Below, piece after piece: positions 36,161 to 45,105 of a stretch of DNA of 64,000 nt (position 1 is its first letter; every line of letters begins with the position of its first letter). A program made the translations under genes and the position numbers. This DNA comes from Lachnospiraceae bacterium (lineage in GTDB: Bacteria; Bacillota; Clostridia; Lachnospirales; Lachnospiraceae): contig JAILGE010000016.1 in the NCBI GenBank assembly GCA_024697065.1, positions 1 to 64,000 of the forward strand. The letters run 5' to 3'. The notes beneath the pieces were generated by a model that saw only the letters and a list, made by a program, of their open reading frames with translations, was not told the DNA's origin and did not search any database.

Positions 36161-37697
36161 TCTGGATACAACAGAAGAGCAAAGGCTGTTCATCAGGAAG
36201 GAACTGGCTCTTTATGAGGAGGCGGGAGGATATCTTTCCGACTCGGTTCTTCTTGAAAAATATCTGGTCATCATCATTCATTATCTGATGATACGCAGGC
36301 CGAAGTTTGATCGTAACAGCTCCAGTATCTGTAAGCTCCTGGGAGCGAGTTACAAAGTAAAAAACTACAGGAGCGCATTCTGGACCATTATTTCCGAATC
36401 GCTTAATACCATGCCGGATGATGAGATCTTTTACGGTGCCCGCTCGGTTGAAAAAGAGATCACAAATAACGAGATAGATGAAGCCTTTGATTTCATGCAA
36501 TATGAGCTGGGCAAGATAAAAGAGCCGGCGGAAAGAGAAAAGCAGCTGGGGCTGCTGTCATTTTGCCGTGTGCGCTACCAGCAGGGTGTCCGATTTAATG
36601 ACATAAAGATGAAGGGGACGTCGGTCCCTAAAGGAAAGAAGGAAAAGAAAAGCCCTTTCATAGCACAATGTGAAAAATTCTTACACAGATACACTCCCGA
36701 AAAGATAAAAGAATATCTTGACAGATTTGTGGTCGGACAGGATGACAGCAAAAAAGTCCTGAGTACGGCTGTATATAATCATTATCTGAGGATACTCTAT
36801 CCTGAGGAAAAGCTCATCAAAAGCAATGTGCTTCTGGTGGGACCTACAGGATGCGGTAAGACTGAACTGATAAGAAGGATATCGGATCTGGTCAATGTTC
36901 CCGTATCCATAACGGATTTCAGCGGGATAGTGGCGACACCGTGGCGTGGACGAAACAAGGAAGAGGCGCTTTCTTCCTTATTTCTTAAGTCCGGGAACGA
37001 TATCGAAGCCGCGGAGCATGGCATTATCTTTTGCGATGAATTTGATAAAGTCATACCTTCGAGACAGTATTCGAGAGGCGGGGACATCAATGATGAGCTT
37101 CAGGGGCAGCTGCTTGGAATGTTTGAGGGGACGGAGATCGATGTTCCGCTAAGAGAGGGCAGTTCCGAGATCATCCAGATGGATACTTCCAACATTTTGT
37201 TTGTATGCGCCGGAGCCTTTGAAGGTTTGGATGAAATTGTCAGAAAAGACATGGATAAGGCAGGAATCGGCTTCGGAAGAGAAGTTAAGGATACGGGTGT
37301 GTTTGAACTGACACCTGATAATCTTGAGAAGAAACATCTTATCTCATACGGGATGAAGCCTGAGCTTGCGGGCAGACTGTCTGCGGTAAGCGTATTGCGC
37401 AAGCTTGACCGTGCTGCTCTCAGACGGGTACTTACCGAACCGGAGGATAATGTTTTAGAGAGATACATAAATGAATTTTGGGAGGAAGATTATATAGAGC
37501 TGGCTTTTACCGACGAAGCGCTTGATGTGATAATAGATAAAGTCATGAAAATGAATATAGGTGCCAGAGGACTAAATTCGATAATCCATGATATTCTGAA
37601 CAAGGCGATGTTCGAGGTGCCTTCAACTGAGACCATAAACACCGTTACAGTGACCCGGGAGGCGGCTGAAGGAAAGGAGAAACCTCTATACAGCTGA
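36144..37697 (+). CDS. ClpX-like AAA+ ATPase paralogue without zinc finger, PWRG pore loop
   Basis: The 517-residue protein has an N-terminal ~185-residue helical domain unlike ClpX (LFIRKELALYEEAGGYLSDS, EIDEAFDFMQYELGKIKEPA), then a ClpX-type AAA+ core starting EYLDRFVVGQDDSKKVLSTA. Walker A is GPTGCGKT (~233), Walker B FCDEFDK, arginine finger LAGRL, sensor-2 GARGL. Its pore-1 loop is PWRG (~266) rather than GYVG and its RKH loop is shortened, but a clear IGFG docking-type element is present (KAGIGFGREV). Translation is coupled to the preceding paralogue, pointing to a hetero-oligomer or paired function, and a diguanylate cyclase gene starts 1 bp after its stop. Confidence 0.8.
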   Translation: MQEVFNLDTTEEQRLFIRKELALYEEAGGYLSDSVLLEKYLVIIIHYLMIRRPKFDRNSSSICKLLGASYKVKNYRSAFWTIISESLNTMPDDEIFYGARSVEKEITNNEIDEAFDFMQYELGKIKEPAEREKQLGLLSFCRVRYQQGVRFNDIKMKGTSVPKGKKEKKSPFIAQCEKFLHRYTPEKIKEYLDRFVVGQDDSKKVLSTAVYNHYLRILYPEEKLIKSNVLLVGPTGCGKTELIRRISDLVNVPVSITDFSGIVATPWRGRNKEEALSSLFLKSGNDIEAAEHGIIFCDEFDKVIPSRQYSRGGDINDELQGQLLGMFEGTEIDVPLREGSSEIIQMDTSNILFVCAGAFEGLDEIVRKDMDKAGIGFGREVKDTGVFELTPDNLEKKHLISYGMKPELAGRLSAVSVLRKLDRAALRRVLTEPEDNVLERYINEFWEEDYIELAFTDEALDVIIDKVMKMNIGARGLNSIIHDILNKAMFEVPSTETINTVTVTREAAEGKEKPLYS

Positions 37698-37698
37698 G

Positions 37699-39240
37699 AT
37701 GATCGATTCGAGATTGGGGAAGCTTCAAAGAAAGATACTTGTGGCAACGATGTTTCCCGTTATGATAATGGGATGCATGATCGTTTTTTTTTCGATGAAA
37801 AGATATGAATCTCTTGTTTCGGAAGAGGTGGATAATTCGCTCCTTACAACGGCAAAAGCGGTACAGATGATGTATGACGATCTGTATCCGGGCGATTATG
37901 TGTTGGTAGGAGATACATTTGTTTCATTATATAAAGGTGAGAAAGAACTGACAGGAGATCATGCGCTGATAGATTCCATGGGCAGTGAGACCGGAGCAAC
38001 CATCACATTGTTCTATAAGGATGCAAGGATCCTCACAACCATGGTCAGTGAGAACGGTGCCCGTCCCATAGGTACCAAGCTCAATGACAGGATATACAAG
38101 AAAATGGAGTCCAATCCTGCGGTTTCTTATTACTCCGGATCGATCGGTGATGAGGAATATTATGAGTGTTATATGCCCCTCATCAATTCAGACGGAACCT
38201 TTATAGGTATCATCGGTACCGGTATGCCGGCAGCTACTGTCAAAGCAAAAGTCAGACATGCTACGTGGCCTATATTCACAGGTGCTCTGCTTTTAATGCT
38301 GGTTGCATCCCTCATCAGTATCAGATATACGACGGGAATGGTAAAGTCTATCGGCGACATCGGAAAGTTCTTAAGTGTTGTAACATCCGGAAAGCTGGAT
38401 GCAAAAATGAACGATACGACACTTAAGAGAGATGACGAGATCGGAGATACCGCCAAGGCTGTCGTAAAGATGAGAGATGTCTTAAGGATCATGGTTGAAA
38501 AGGATCCTCTCACCATGCTTTTTAACAGAAGATGCGGAAGCGGCAGATTTAAAAAGGTCCGGGATAGTGCGAGAAGGAGTGGCATACCTTTTTGCGTTGC
38601 TCTTGGCGACATAGATTTCTTTAAAAACGTTAATGATACATACGGTCATGATGCAGGTGACGAGGTTCTTAAATTTGTGGCGCTGGAACTCAGGCGTATG
38701 ATGATGGGCAAGGGCTTCGCTGCCAGATGGGGTGGTGAGGAATTCTTACTTGTTTTTGACGACAGTAATATTGATGAGACCAGAAAAGAAATGGAAGCAT
38801 TCCTTGACAGGATAAGAGCTTCTGTGATCCATTACGCCTCTAAAGAGATACGGATCACAATGACATTCGGTATCCTTGCCGGTGATCCCGAAGAAGATAT
38901 GAAAGAGTCGGTTAAAAAAGTGGACAAGGCTCTTTATTACGGAAAGGAAAACGGAAGAAACCGTATCATAAAATATTCGGATCTGACTATAAACGAAAGT
39001 GGAAAACAAGTACTTGTCAGTGAAGAAAAGTCTGATAGAATGAATGAGGATTCTATGGATGAGTTTACTTCGCTCCTTGAAGGATTCAGTCATGACAGAT
39101 CTTCGGATGCTAAATCGGATGCTAAATCGGATGCTAAATCGGATGCTAAAGTGGAAGAACAGATGGAAGATCTGATAATGAAGCTTTCCGAAAACGTGAT
39201 GCATGATATGAATTGGAAAGAAGGCAAAAACAAAGAGTAA
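37699..39240 (+). CDS. Diguanylate cyclase with extracellular cache-like sensor, HAMP and GGDEF domains
   Basis: The 513-residue protein has an N-terminal helix (~13-32), an external ~150-residue single-cache-like sensor (TAKAVQMMYDDLYPGDYVLV; YYECYMPLINSDGTFIGIIG), a second helix (~190-210), a HAMP-like linker and a GGDEF domain (~265-425). The domain has DPLTMLFNRRCGSGRFKKV, LGDIDFFKNVNDTYGHDAGD and signature WGGEEF; no RxxD inhibitory site precedes it. The C-terminal ~85 residues contain four exact SDAK repeats and an amphipathic end. It follows the two coupled ClpX paralogues with a 1-bp gap, so it is probably cotranscribed. Confidence 0.85.
   Translation: MIDSRLGKLQRKILVATMFPVMIMGCMIVFFSMKRYESLVSEEVDNSLLTTAKAVQMMYDDLYPGDYVLVGDTFVSLYKGEKELTGDHALIDSMGSETGATITLFYKDARILTTMVSENGARPIGTKLNDRIYKKMESNPAVSYYSGSIGDEEYYECYMPLINSDGTFIGIIGTGMPAATVKAKVRHATWPIFTGALLLMLVASLISIRYTTGMVKSIGDIGKFLSVVTSGKLDAKMNDTTLKRDDEIGDTAKAVVKMRDVLRIMVEKDPLTMLFNRRCGSGRFKKVRDSARRSGIPFCVALGDIDFFKNVNDTYGHDAGDEVLKFVALELRRMMMGKGFAARWGGEEFLLVFDDSNIDETRKEMEAFLDRIRASVIHYASKEIRITMTFGILAGDPEEDMKESVKKVDKALYYGKENGRNRIIKYSDLTINESGKQVLVSEEKSDRMNEDSMDEFTSLLEGFSHDRSSDAKSDAKSDAKSDAKVEEQMEDLIMKLSENVMHDMNWKEGKNKE
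39103..39150 (+). repeat. Four exact 12-bp repeats inside the diguanylate cyclase gene
   Basis: TCGGATGCTAAA is repeated four times without change, coding for four SDAK units in the C-terminal tail. Exact identity suggests recent slippage, so copy number may vary between strains without breaking the frame. Confidence 0.9.
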
Positions 39241-39244
39241 ACAG

Positions 39245-39324
39245 GCGGGTATGGCGGAATTGGCAGACGCGCCAGATTTAGGTTCTGGTGGGAGACTGTG
39301 CAGGTTCAAATCCTGTTACCCGCA
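39245..39324 (+). tRNA. tRNA-Leu (anticodon UAG)
   Basis: The acceptor stem GCGGGTA pairs with TACCCGC, the D arm has TGGCGGAATTGGCAGACGC, the anticodon arm is CCAGA-TTTAGGT-TCTGG with TAG at 39279-39281, and the T arm contains GGTTCAAATCC. A class II variable arm sits between. The 3' CCA is not encoded. It starts 4 bp after the diguanylate cyclase stop and precedes the phosphofructokinase gene. Confidence 0.93.
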
Positions 39325-39377
39325 CGTGTGTCGCGTTGTCTGCGGCACATCACATCATTAAGAAAAGGAGAAGGATC

Positions 39378-41036
39378 ATGGAAATTTCACCACTTCAGAA
39401 GGCAAGATATGAGTATGTACCCAAGCTTCCGGGAATGCTCAGAAACGGTATCGCAGATATCTGCGTTAAGGAAGGCGCTGCAACAGCAAGCGTAGCTGAT
39501 CAGGACAAGATCAAGGCTCTTTTCCCCAATACTTACGGTAAGCCCGAGATCACATTCGAGAAGGGTTCCAACACTTCTGCCGCTAAGAAGCAGGTTGTAG
39601 GTGTTATTCTCTCCGGTGGACAGGCACCCGGAGGACACAATGTTATTTCCGGTCTTTATGATGCTTTAAAGGCTACTGACAAGGACAATGTTCTTCTCGG
39701 CTTCAAGGGCGGTCCCGACGGACTTCTCAAGAATGATTACGTTGAGTTCGATGACAAATTCATCGATGCTTACAGAAATACAGGCGGATTCGATATCATC
39801 GGTTCCGGCAGAACAAAGCTTGAGACAGAGGAGCAGTTCAACATCGTTGCTGAGAATGCAAAGAAGAACGGTCTGACAGCTATCGTTATCATCGGTGGTG
39901 ACGATTCAAACACAAATGCTGCTACTCTTGCCGAGTATATGGCTGCAAAGAATACAGGTATCCAGGTTATCGGATGCCCCAAGACCATCGACGGCGATCT
40001 TAAGAATGAAGATATCGAAGCATCCTTCGGTTTCGATACAGCAACCAAGACATACAGTGAGCTTATCGGAAATATCGAGAGAGATGCAAATTCCGCTAAG
40101 AAGTACTGGCACTTCATCAAAGTTATGGGACGTTCTGCTTCCCATGTTGCTCTTGAGTGTGCTCTTGAGACACAGCCTAACATCTGCCTTATCGGTGAAG
40201 AAGTTGCTGCCAAGAAGATGTCACTCGCACAGATCACCAACTACATCGCAGATGCAGTTGAGAAGAGAGGCAATAATGGAGAAAACTTCGGCGTTGCCAT
40301 CATTCCCGAGGGTATAGTTGAGTTCGTACCTGAGTTCTCGGCTCTTATCGCTGAGATCAATGAGCTTCTTGCAGGAGAGAAGACAGCTCAGTTCAACGCT
40401 CTTCCCGATTGGAATGCAAAGTATGAGTTCATTAAGGCCGGCCTCACAGCTGACGCTTTCAAGGTATTCGATATCCTTCCTCAGGGTATTCAGCAGCAGC
40501 TCTTCCTTGAGAGAGATCCTCACGGAAACGTTCAGGTTTCACTCATCGAGTCCGAGAAACTCTTCTCAGAGATGGTTAAGGTTGAGCTTGCAAAGAGAAA
40601 GGAAGCAGGCACATACAAGGGTAAGTTCGGTGCACAGCATCACTTCTTCGGTTATGAAGGAAGATGCGCATTCCCTTCAAACTTCGATGCTGATTACTGC
40701 TACTCACTCGGTTACAACGCATTCATGCTCATCCAGTACGGTTACACAGGATATCTTTCAAAGGTATCTAACATCAGCAAGCCTGCTGATCAGTGGGTTG
40801 CAGGCGGAATGCCCATCACCAAGATGATGAACATCGAGAGAAGAAACGGAAAGGACAAGCCCGTTATCAGAAAGGCTCTTGTAGAGCTTGATGGCAAGCC
40901 TTTCAAGTATTTCGAAGCACACAGAGATAAGTGGGCGGTTGAGACCTGCTTCACATATCCCGGAGCTATCCAGTACTACGGACCTGCAGAAGTATGCGAT
41001 CTTACTACAAGAACTCTTGCACTTGAGAAGGGCTGA
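39378..41036 (+). CDS. pfp: Pyrophosphate-dependent 6-phosphofructokinase
   Basis: The ATG at 39378 follows AAGGAGAAGG; the longer frame runs into the tRNA. The 552-residue enzyme belongs to the long PFP class and phosphorylates fructose 6-phosphate with PPi reversibly. GGDDSNT (173-179) has Asp where ATP-dependent enzymes have Gly, and Lys202 in PKTIDGDL is the second residue diagnostic of PPi use. [14 protein letters not shown] and [14 protein letters not shown], as well as the long C-terminal region, fit the family. It is a central glycolytic step in this fermentative organism. A terminator follows, so it forms its own unit, perhaps with the tRNA. Confidence 0.93.
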   Translation: MEISPLQKARYEYVPKLPGMLRNGIADICVKEGAATASVADQDKIKALFPNTYGKPEITFEKGSNTSAAKKQVVGVILSGGQAPGGHNVISGLYDALKATDKDNVLLGFKGGPDGLLKNDYVEFDDKFIDAYRNTGGFDIIGSGRTKLETEEQFNIVAENAKKNGLTAIVIIGGDDSNTNAATLAEYMAAKNTGIQVIGCPKTIDGDLKNEDIEASFGFDTATKTYSELIGNIERDANSAKKYWHFIKVMGRSASHVALECALETQPNICLIGEEVAAKKMSLAQITNYIADAVEKRGNNGENFGVAIIPEGIVEFVPEFSALIAEINELLAGEKTAQFNALPDWNAKYEFIKAGLTADAFKVFDILPQGIQQQLFLERDPHGNVQVSLIESEKLFSEMVKVELAKRKEAGTYKGKFGAQHHFFGYEGRCAFPSNFDADYCYSLGYNAFMLIQYGYTGYLSKVSNISKPADQWVAGGMPITKMMNIERRNGKDKPVIRKALVELDGKPFKYFEAHRDKWAVETCFTYPGAIQYYGPAEVCDLTTRTLALEKG

Positions 41037-41065
41037 GTCATATCACTGAGATACTGAAACAGTTT

Positions 41066-41105
41066 AACCGCCGCGGACATGATACTGCGGCGGTTTTTGT
41101 TTTAT
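41066..41105 (+). terminator. Terminator of the phosphofructokinase gene
   Basis: AACCGCCGC (41066-41074) pairs with GCGGCGGTT (41087-41095) and is followed by TTTGTTTTAT. Confidence 0.9.
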
Positions 41106-41194
41106 GTTATAATGTTCGCTGAGTTAAAAACTGTACAAAACGCATTAATACATTGGAACGGTTATTACGAGTATTACGATGAAAGGAAAATACA

Positions 41195-43069
41195 ATGTGC
41201 GGAATAGTTGGTTATGTAGGTAAAAAGCAGGCGGCTCCCATTCTTTTAGATGGATTGGCTAAGCTTGAATACAGAGGATATGATTCGGCAGGTATATCGG
41301 TAAGAGACGGCGCAAATGATGCCATAATAGTCAAGGCAAAGGGACGTCTGTCAAAGCTTGCCGACAAGACAGATCAGGGCAGGGCTGTTCCCGGAACATG
41401 CGGTATAGGACATACCAGATGGGCTACCCACGGAGAACCCTCCGAGCTTAATGCACATCCTCATTGCAGCGATGATATGAATGTCATAGGTGTTCACAAC
41501 GGGATCATAGAGAATTTCCAGGAACTCAGACAGAAGCTCATCAGACACGATTATCAGTTTTATTCGGAGACAGATACGGAAGTTGCGATAAAGCTTATCG
41601 ACTATTATTACAAGAAATATGCAGGCACACCTGTTGATGCCATCAACCATGCTCTTGTCAGGATCAGAGGCTCATACGCTCTTGCGGTAATGTTCAAAGA
41701 GTATCCGGGAGAGATCTATGTTGCAAGAAAAGATAACCCTATGATACTCGGACTTAACGAGGACGGTGCATTCCTCGGTTCCGATGTTCCTGCTATCCTG
41801 AAATATACCAGGAAGGTTTATTACATCGGCAATATGGAGCTTGGCAGACTCTCTGCTGATGGCGTGACTTTCTATAACCTTGACGGTGATGAGATCCAGA
41901 AGGAGATCACAGAGATAGAGTGGGATGCGGAGAGTGCAGAAAAGGGCGGCTTCGAGCATTTCATGATGAAGGAGATCCACGAGCAGCCCAAGGCGATCGC
42001 TGATACTCTCGGAATGTATGTTTCTGACGGAAAGATCGATCTTTCTTCTCTCGCAAAGAACGGTTCTGTTGATGAGAATGCAAAGGAATCCGATCCGGAA
42101 AACATATTGAAGGATATCGGACGCGTATACATCGTAGCCTGCGGTTCTGCATATCATGCGGGAATGATCGGCAAGAGTGTTATAGAGAAGCTTGCAGGTA
42201 TCCCGGTAGAAGTAAGTCTTGCTTCGGAATTCAGATACTGCGATCCCAAGCTTGATAAGAATTCGGTTGTCATTGTTATATCCCAGTCGGGTGAGACAGC
42301 GGATTCGCTTGCTGCGCTCAGACTGTCCAAGGAGCGCGGGATACCTGTTATCGCCATTGTAAATGTATTCGGTTCCACAATTGCCCGTGAAGCCGATTAT
42401 GTAATGTATACGGCAGCAGGCCCTGAGATAGCGGTAGCTACCACAAAGGCCTACAGTGCCCAGCTTATCACACTTTATATCCTTGCCATGAAGACAGCTC
42501 TGTTAAAGGGCATACTTGATGAAGAACGGGCAAAGGGGCTTATGGATGAGCTCGCTGCAATACCTGCAGGGATAAGTAAGATCCTTGAGGATAAGGAGAG
42601 GATACAGTGGTTTGCGGCCAAGTATGCCAACGCTAAGGATGTTTTCTTTATCGGAAGAGGTATTGATTATGCTATCGGTCTTGAGGGAAGCCTTAAGATG
42701 AAAGAGATCAGCTATATCCATTCCGAGGCCTATGCGGCAGGTGAGCTGAAGCACGGAACCATTTCTCTTATCGAGAAAGGGACTCTTGTGATCGGTATCA
42801 TGACCCAGAATGACCTCTATGAGAAGACACGTTCAAATATGGTTGAGGTTAAGGCAAGAGGTGCTTATCTATTCGGCCTTACATCATACGGGAACTACAA
42901 TGTCGAAGATACAGTTGACTTCGCGGTATATGTTCCAAAGACGGATGAGAACTTTGTGGCATCTCTGGCAATAGTACCTTTACAGCTGCTGGGATATTAT
43001 ATGGCAGTGACCAAGGGACTTGACGTTGATAAGCCCAGAAACCTGGCGAAGAGCGTTACGGTAGAATAA
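41195..43069 (+). CDS. glmS: Glutamine-fructose-6-phosphate aminotransferase (isomerizing)
   Basis: The 624-residue enzyme makes glucosamine 6-phosphate for peptidoglycan and surface polymers. The mature nucleophile is Cys2 (MCGIVGYVG). The glutaminase domain has LAKLEYRGYDSAGI, GIGHTRWATHGEPSELNAHP and HNGIIENF. Two SIS domains follow (~290-600) with ACGSAYHAGMIGKSVIEKLA, SQSGETADSLAAL and EISYIHSEAYAAGELKHGTI; the C-terminus ends with the conserved DKPRNLAKSVTVE. The leader is only ~90 bp from the previous terminator, too short for a glmS ribozyme, so the usual Firmicute control is not evident here. A TATAAT at 41109 may be its -10. Confidence 0.95.
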   Translation: MCGIVGYVGKKQAAPILLDGLAKLEYRGYDSAGISVRDGANDAIIVKAKGRLSKLADKTDQGRAVPGTCGIGHTRWATHGEPSELNAHPHCSDDMNVIGVHNGIIENFQELRQKLIRHDYQFYSETDTEVAIKLIDYYYKKYAGTPVDAINHALVRIRGSYALAVMFKEYPGEIYVARKDNPMILGLNEDGAFLGSDVPAILKYTRKVYYIGNMELGRLSADGVTFYNLDGDEIQKEITEIEWDAESAEKGGFEHFMMKEIHEQPKAIADTLGMYVSDGKIDLSSLAKNGSVDENAKESDPENILKDIGRVYIVACGSAYHAGMIGKSVIEKLAGIPVEVSLASEFRYCDPKLDKNSVVIVISQSGETADSLAALRLSKERGIPVIAIVNVFGSTIAREADYVMYTAAGPEIAVATTKAYSAQLITLYILAMKTALLKGILDEERAKGLMDELAAIPAGISKILEDKERIQWFAAKYANAKDVFFIGRGIDYAIGLEGSLKMKEISYIHSEAYAAGELKHGTISLIEKGTLVIGIMTQNDLYEKTRSNMVEVKARGAYLFGLTSYGNYNVEDTVDFAVYVPKTDENFVASLAIVPLQLLGYYMAVTKGLDVDKPRNLAKSVTVE

Positions 43070-43090
43070 GTATAATAGGAGACATCGGAT

Positions 43091-43618
43091 ATGGGAAACG
43101 GATTTGGTTGGCTTAACCTGATATTAACTTTGGTAGGGCAAGCCGCAATAATAGAAAAAGCCGGCGGTAACGGATGGGTTGTATTTATTCCTTTTTACGG
43201 AAGCTATAGATTTTTCAGGATCGCGGGGAGAAAGAATCTTTTCTGGTGGTATCTGGCACTGACAATTGGATTATTCATGTGCATTTTCGCAATTATATTA
43301 TCAAACGGAAGGCTCGATGTAGACAACTATATCATAATAATGATCTTTCTTTCCGTCGGATTTTTTATCATTCACATATTAAGGTGTTTGGGCCTTGCAG
43401 ATGCTTTCGTTTTAGGCGGAGGATATGTTTTAGGTTTGATAATCCTGCCGGTTGTATTCTATCTTATTCTCGGATTTTCAGGTAGTATGCGCTATTACGG
43501 ATCCGAAAGGAATGGTGAAACCGATTATCCGGAACAGAATGGAACAGGGTACGGTGAACAGAAAGATTACAGCGGTCAGTATAGTGATAAAAAAGATTTT
43601 TACGACAGAGATTTTTGA
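43091..43618 (+). CDS. DUF5684-like small membrane protein (paralogue 1)
   Basis: The 175-residue protein has four hydrophobic segments and a polar tail rich in Gly/Tyr/Asn/Asp (residues ~137-175). The pattern EKAGGNGWVVFIPFYGSYRF, then GRKNLFWWYLAL, CLGLADAFVLGGGYVLGLI and ILPVVFYLILGF matches the small membrane family DUF5684, whose function is unknown. Two similar genes follow, forming a tandem family after glmS. This copy lacks the first transmembrane-plus-loop of the longer copies. Confidence 0.6.
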   Translation: MGNGFGWLNLILTLVGQAAIIEKAGGNGWVVFIPFYGSYRFFRIAGRKNLFWWYLALTIGLFMCIFAIILSNGRLDVDNYIIIMIFLSVGFFIIHILRCLGLADAFVLGGGYVLGLIILPVVFYLILGFSGSMRYYGSERNGETDYPEQNGTGYGEQKDYSGQYSDKKDFYDRDF

Positions 43619-43660
43619 TAAAAATATGTGTAAACAAACAGCAGGGGAGGAACAGTTATT

Positions 43661-44389
43661 ATGGGTGTAGCATCAGTAATGGTTATTCTGATCTATGGTG
43701 TGGAGTTACTGCTTATTCTTGCAGTGTCCATCGCTACCATAGCCGGGATGTGGAAGATAATGGTTAAGGCCGGATATAACGGCTGGGAATCATTGATCCC
43801 TTTTTACAACAGATATATATTATTTAAGCTTTCGGGAAAAAAGAAGCTTTTTGCTTTTTATCTCGGTATAAGCATAGTGATGGCTGTTGGCGGGATTATA
43901 GCTATGGCAATAGTCTTTGTTCCGTTATTTGGCATGATGATGGAAGGCTACAGCTCGGGGTATGTAAAAGAACCCGGTTTTGATGAAATGTTTGGAATGT
44001 GGGCGGGGACGATGTTCTATTCCATTCTTTCAGGCGTGCTCTCTATAGGAATTCTTGTCTTAAATGTGTTGATGTGTATCGGTCTTACGGAGTCCTTTGG
44101 AATAAGCGCAGGATATGCTGTAGGTCTTATATTCTTACCTTACGTATTCTATCCGATCATCGGTTTCTCAAAAAATATCCAATATATTTGTCCGGGCGGA
44201 AATAAGAATATGAACCAAAATTATCCAAATCAGAATTATCCGATGGGGAATTACCCGAATGTGAATAATTCGAATGGATATTACGCAAACGGAAATTATG
44301 CAAACGGATATTATTCCGGTCAGACTTCAGGTGATCAGTATTATCAAAATGGCACAGGTCAGAACAACGGCGGTTCCGGGGAGATTTAA
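43661..44389 (+). CDS. DUF5684-like membrane protein (paralogue 2) with Asn/Tyr/Gly-rich tail
   Basis: The 242-residue protein has four or five membrane helices with KAGYNGWESLIPFYNRYILF, LSGKKKLFAFYLGI, CIGLTESFGISAGYAVGLIF and FLPYVFYPIIGFSKNIQYI. After these, ~60 residues of low complexity (repeated NYPN, YYANGNYANG) form a hydrophilic tail. GGGGAGG precedes the ATG. The stop codon lies at the start of a 14-bp tandem-repeat array. Function unknown; a signal-like or secretion role is not supported by any motif. Confidence 0.6.
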   Translation: MGVASVMVILIYGVELLLILAVSIATIAGMWKIMVKAGYNGWESLIPFYNRYILFKLSGKKKLFAFYLGISIVMAVGGIIAMAIVFVPLFGMMMEGYSSGYVKEPGFDEMFGMWAGTMFYSILSGVLSIGILVLNVLMCIGLTESFGISAGYAVGLIFLPYVFYPIIGFSKNIQYICPGGNKNMNQNYPNQNYPMGNYPNVNNSNGYYANGNYANGYYSGQTSGDQYYQNGTGQNNGGSGEI

Positions 44390-44513
44390 CCGGTAAGTTT
44401 TGATCGGTAAGTTTCGATTTGAAAGATTTGATTTGAAAGATTTGATTTGAAAGTTTCGATCGGTAAGATTTGATCGGAAAGATTTGATCGGAAAGATTTG
44501 ATTGGATAGAAAT
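44388..44513. repeat. 14-bp tandem repeat array, nine units
   Basis: Nine consecutive 14-bp units (GATTTGAAAGATTT, GATCGGAAAGATTT, GATCGGTAAGTTTC and variants) run without interruption from 44388 to 44513. The first unit overlaps the stop codon of the second DUF5684-like gene, and the array ends 25 bp before the next gene. Fourteen is not a multiple of three, so no coding repeat is maintained. Confidence 0.92.
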
Positions 44514-44538
44514 AATCGGAAACAAGAGGGGAATTCGT

Positions 44539-45105
44539 ATGGACGCAGGTACGTCTCTTTCTTTGTTGTCATATGGCATTGAAACAGTGTTCAATGCATT
44601 GGCAGGGATCCTTATCATTATCGGTATGTGGATGATCAATATTAAGGCGGGATATAAGGGATGGGAAGCCCTGATCCCGTTTTATAACATATACGTATTG
44701 ACCGGGATCTCCGGGAAAAAATCACTTTTCTGGTGGTATCTGGCGCTGGCGATCGGCGAAATCATCTCATTGGTACTTTTTATCTTTACGTTGATCGGAA
44801 GCTTTACGGTTTTTACCGGAGATGACTATGTAGGGAATATATATATAGGTCATGGAAATGCGACCCTGATAGGAATGTGGGGAGGGTTTTTAGTCACTTT
44901 CGCCCTGGCAGGTATTTTTATCATCGGAATATTTTTAGTATATATTTTTATGTGTATCGGGCTTGCAAAGTCCTTTGGATTAAACGGCGGGTATGCCGTG
45001 GGTCTCATCTTTCTCCCCTTTGTTTTTTTCCCAATTATTGGTTTCTCCGGGAATATACGGTATATCGGCCCGGACGGGGTTATGAACTACGGTCAGTATG
45101 TTTAA
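44539..45105 (+). CDS. DUF5684-like membrane protein (paralogue 3)
   Basis: The 188-residue protein has the same layout as the preceding paralogues: a first helix, KAGYKGWEALIPFYNIYVLT, GKKSLFWWYLALAIGEIISL, CIGLAKSFGLNGGYAVGLIF and LPFVFFPIIGFSGNIRYIGP, but almost no hydrophilic tail. It has AGAGGGG upstream. Its last 26 bp overlap, tail to tail, the minus-strand ferredoxin gene. Function unknown. Confidence 0.6.
   Translation: MDAGTSLSLLSYGIETVFNALAGILIIIGMWMINIKAGYKGWEALIPFYNIYVLTGISGKKSLFWWYLALAIGEIISLVLFIFTLIGSFTVFTGDDYVGNIYIGHGNATLIGMWGGFLVTFALAGIFIIGIFLVYIFMCIGLAKSFGLNGGYAVGLIFLPFVFFPIIGFSGNIRYIGPDGVMNYGQYV

Noticed and set aside
41105-41194. Possible glmS ribozyme upstream of glmS
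   Set aside because: The gap after the phosphofructokinase terminator is only ~90 bp and no ribozyme core is recognisable.
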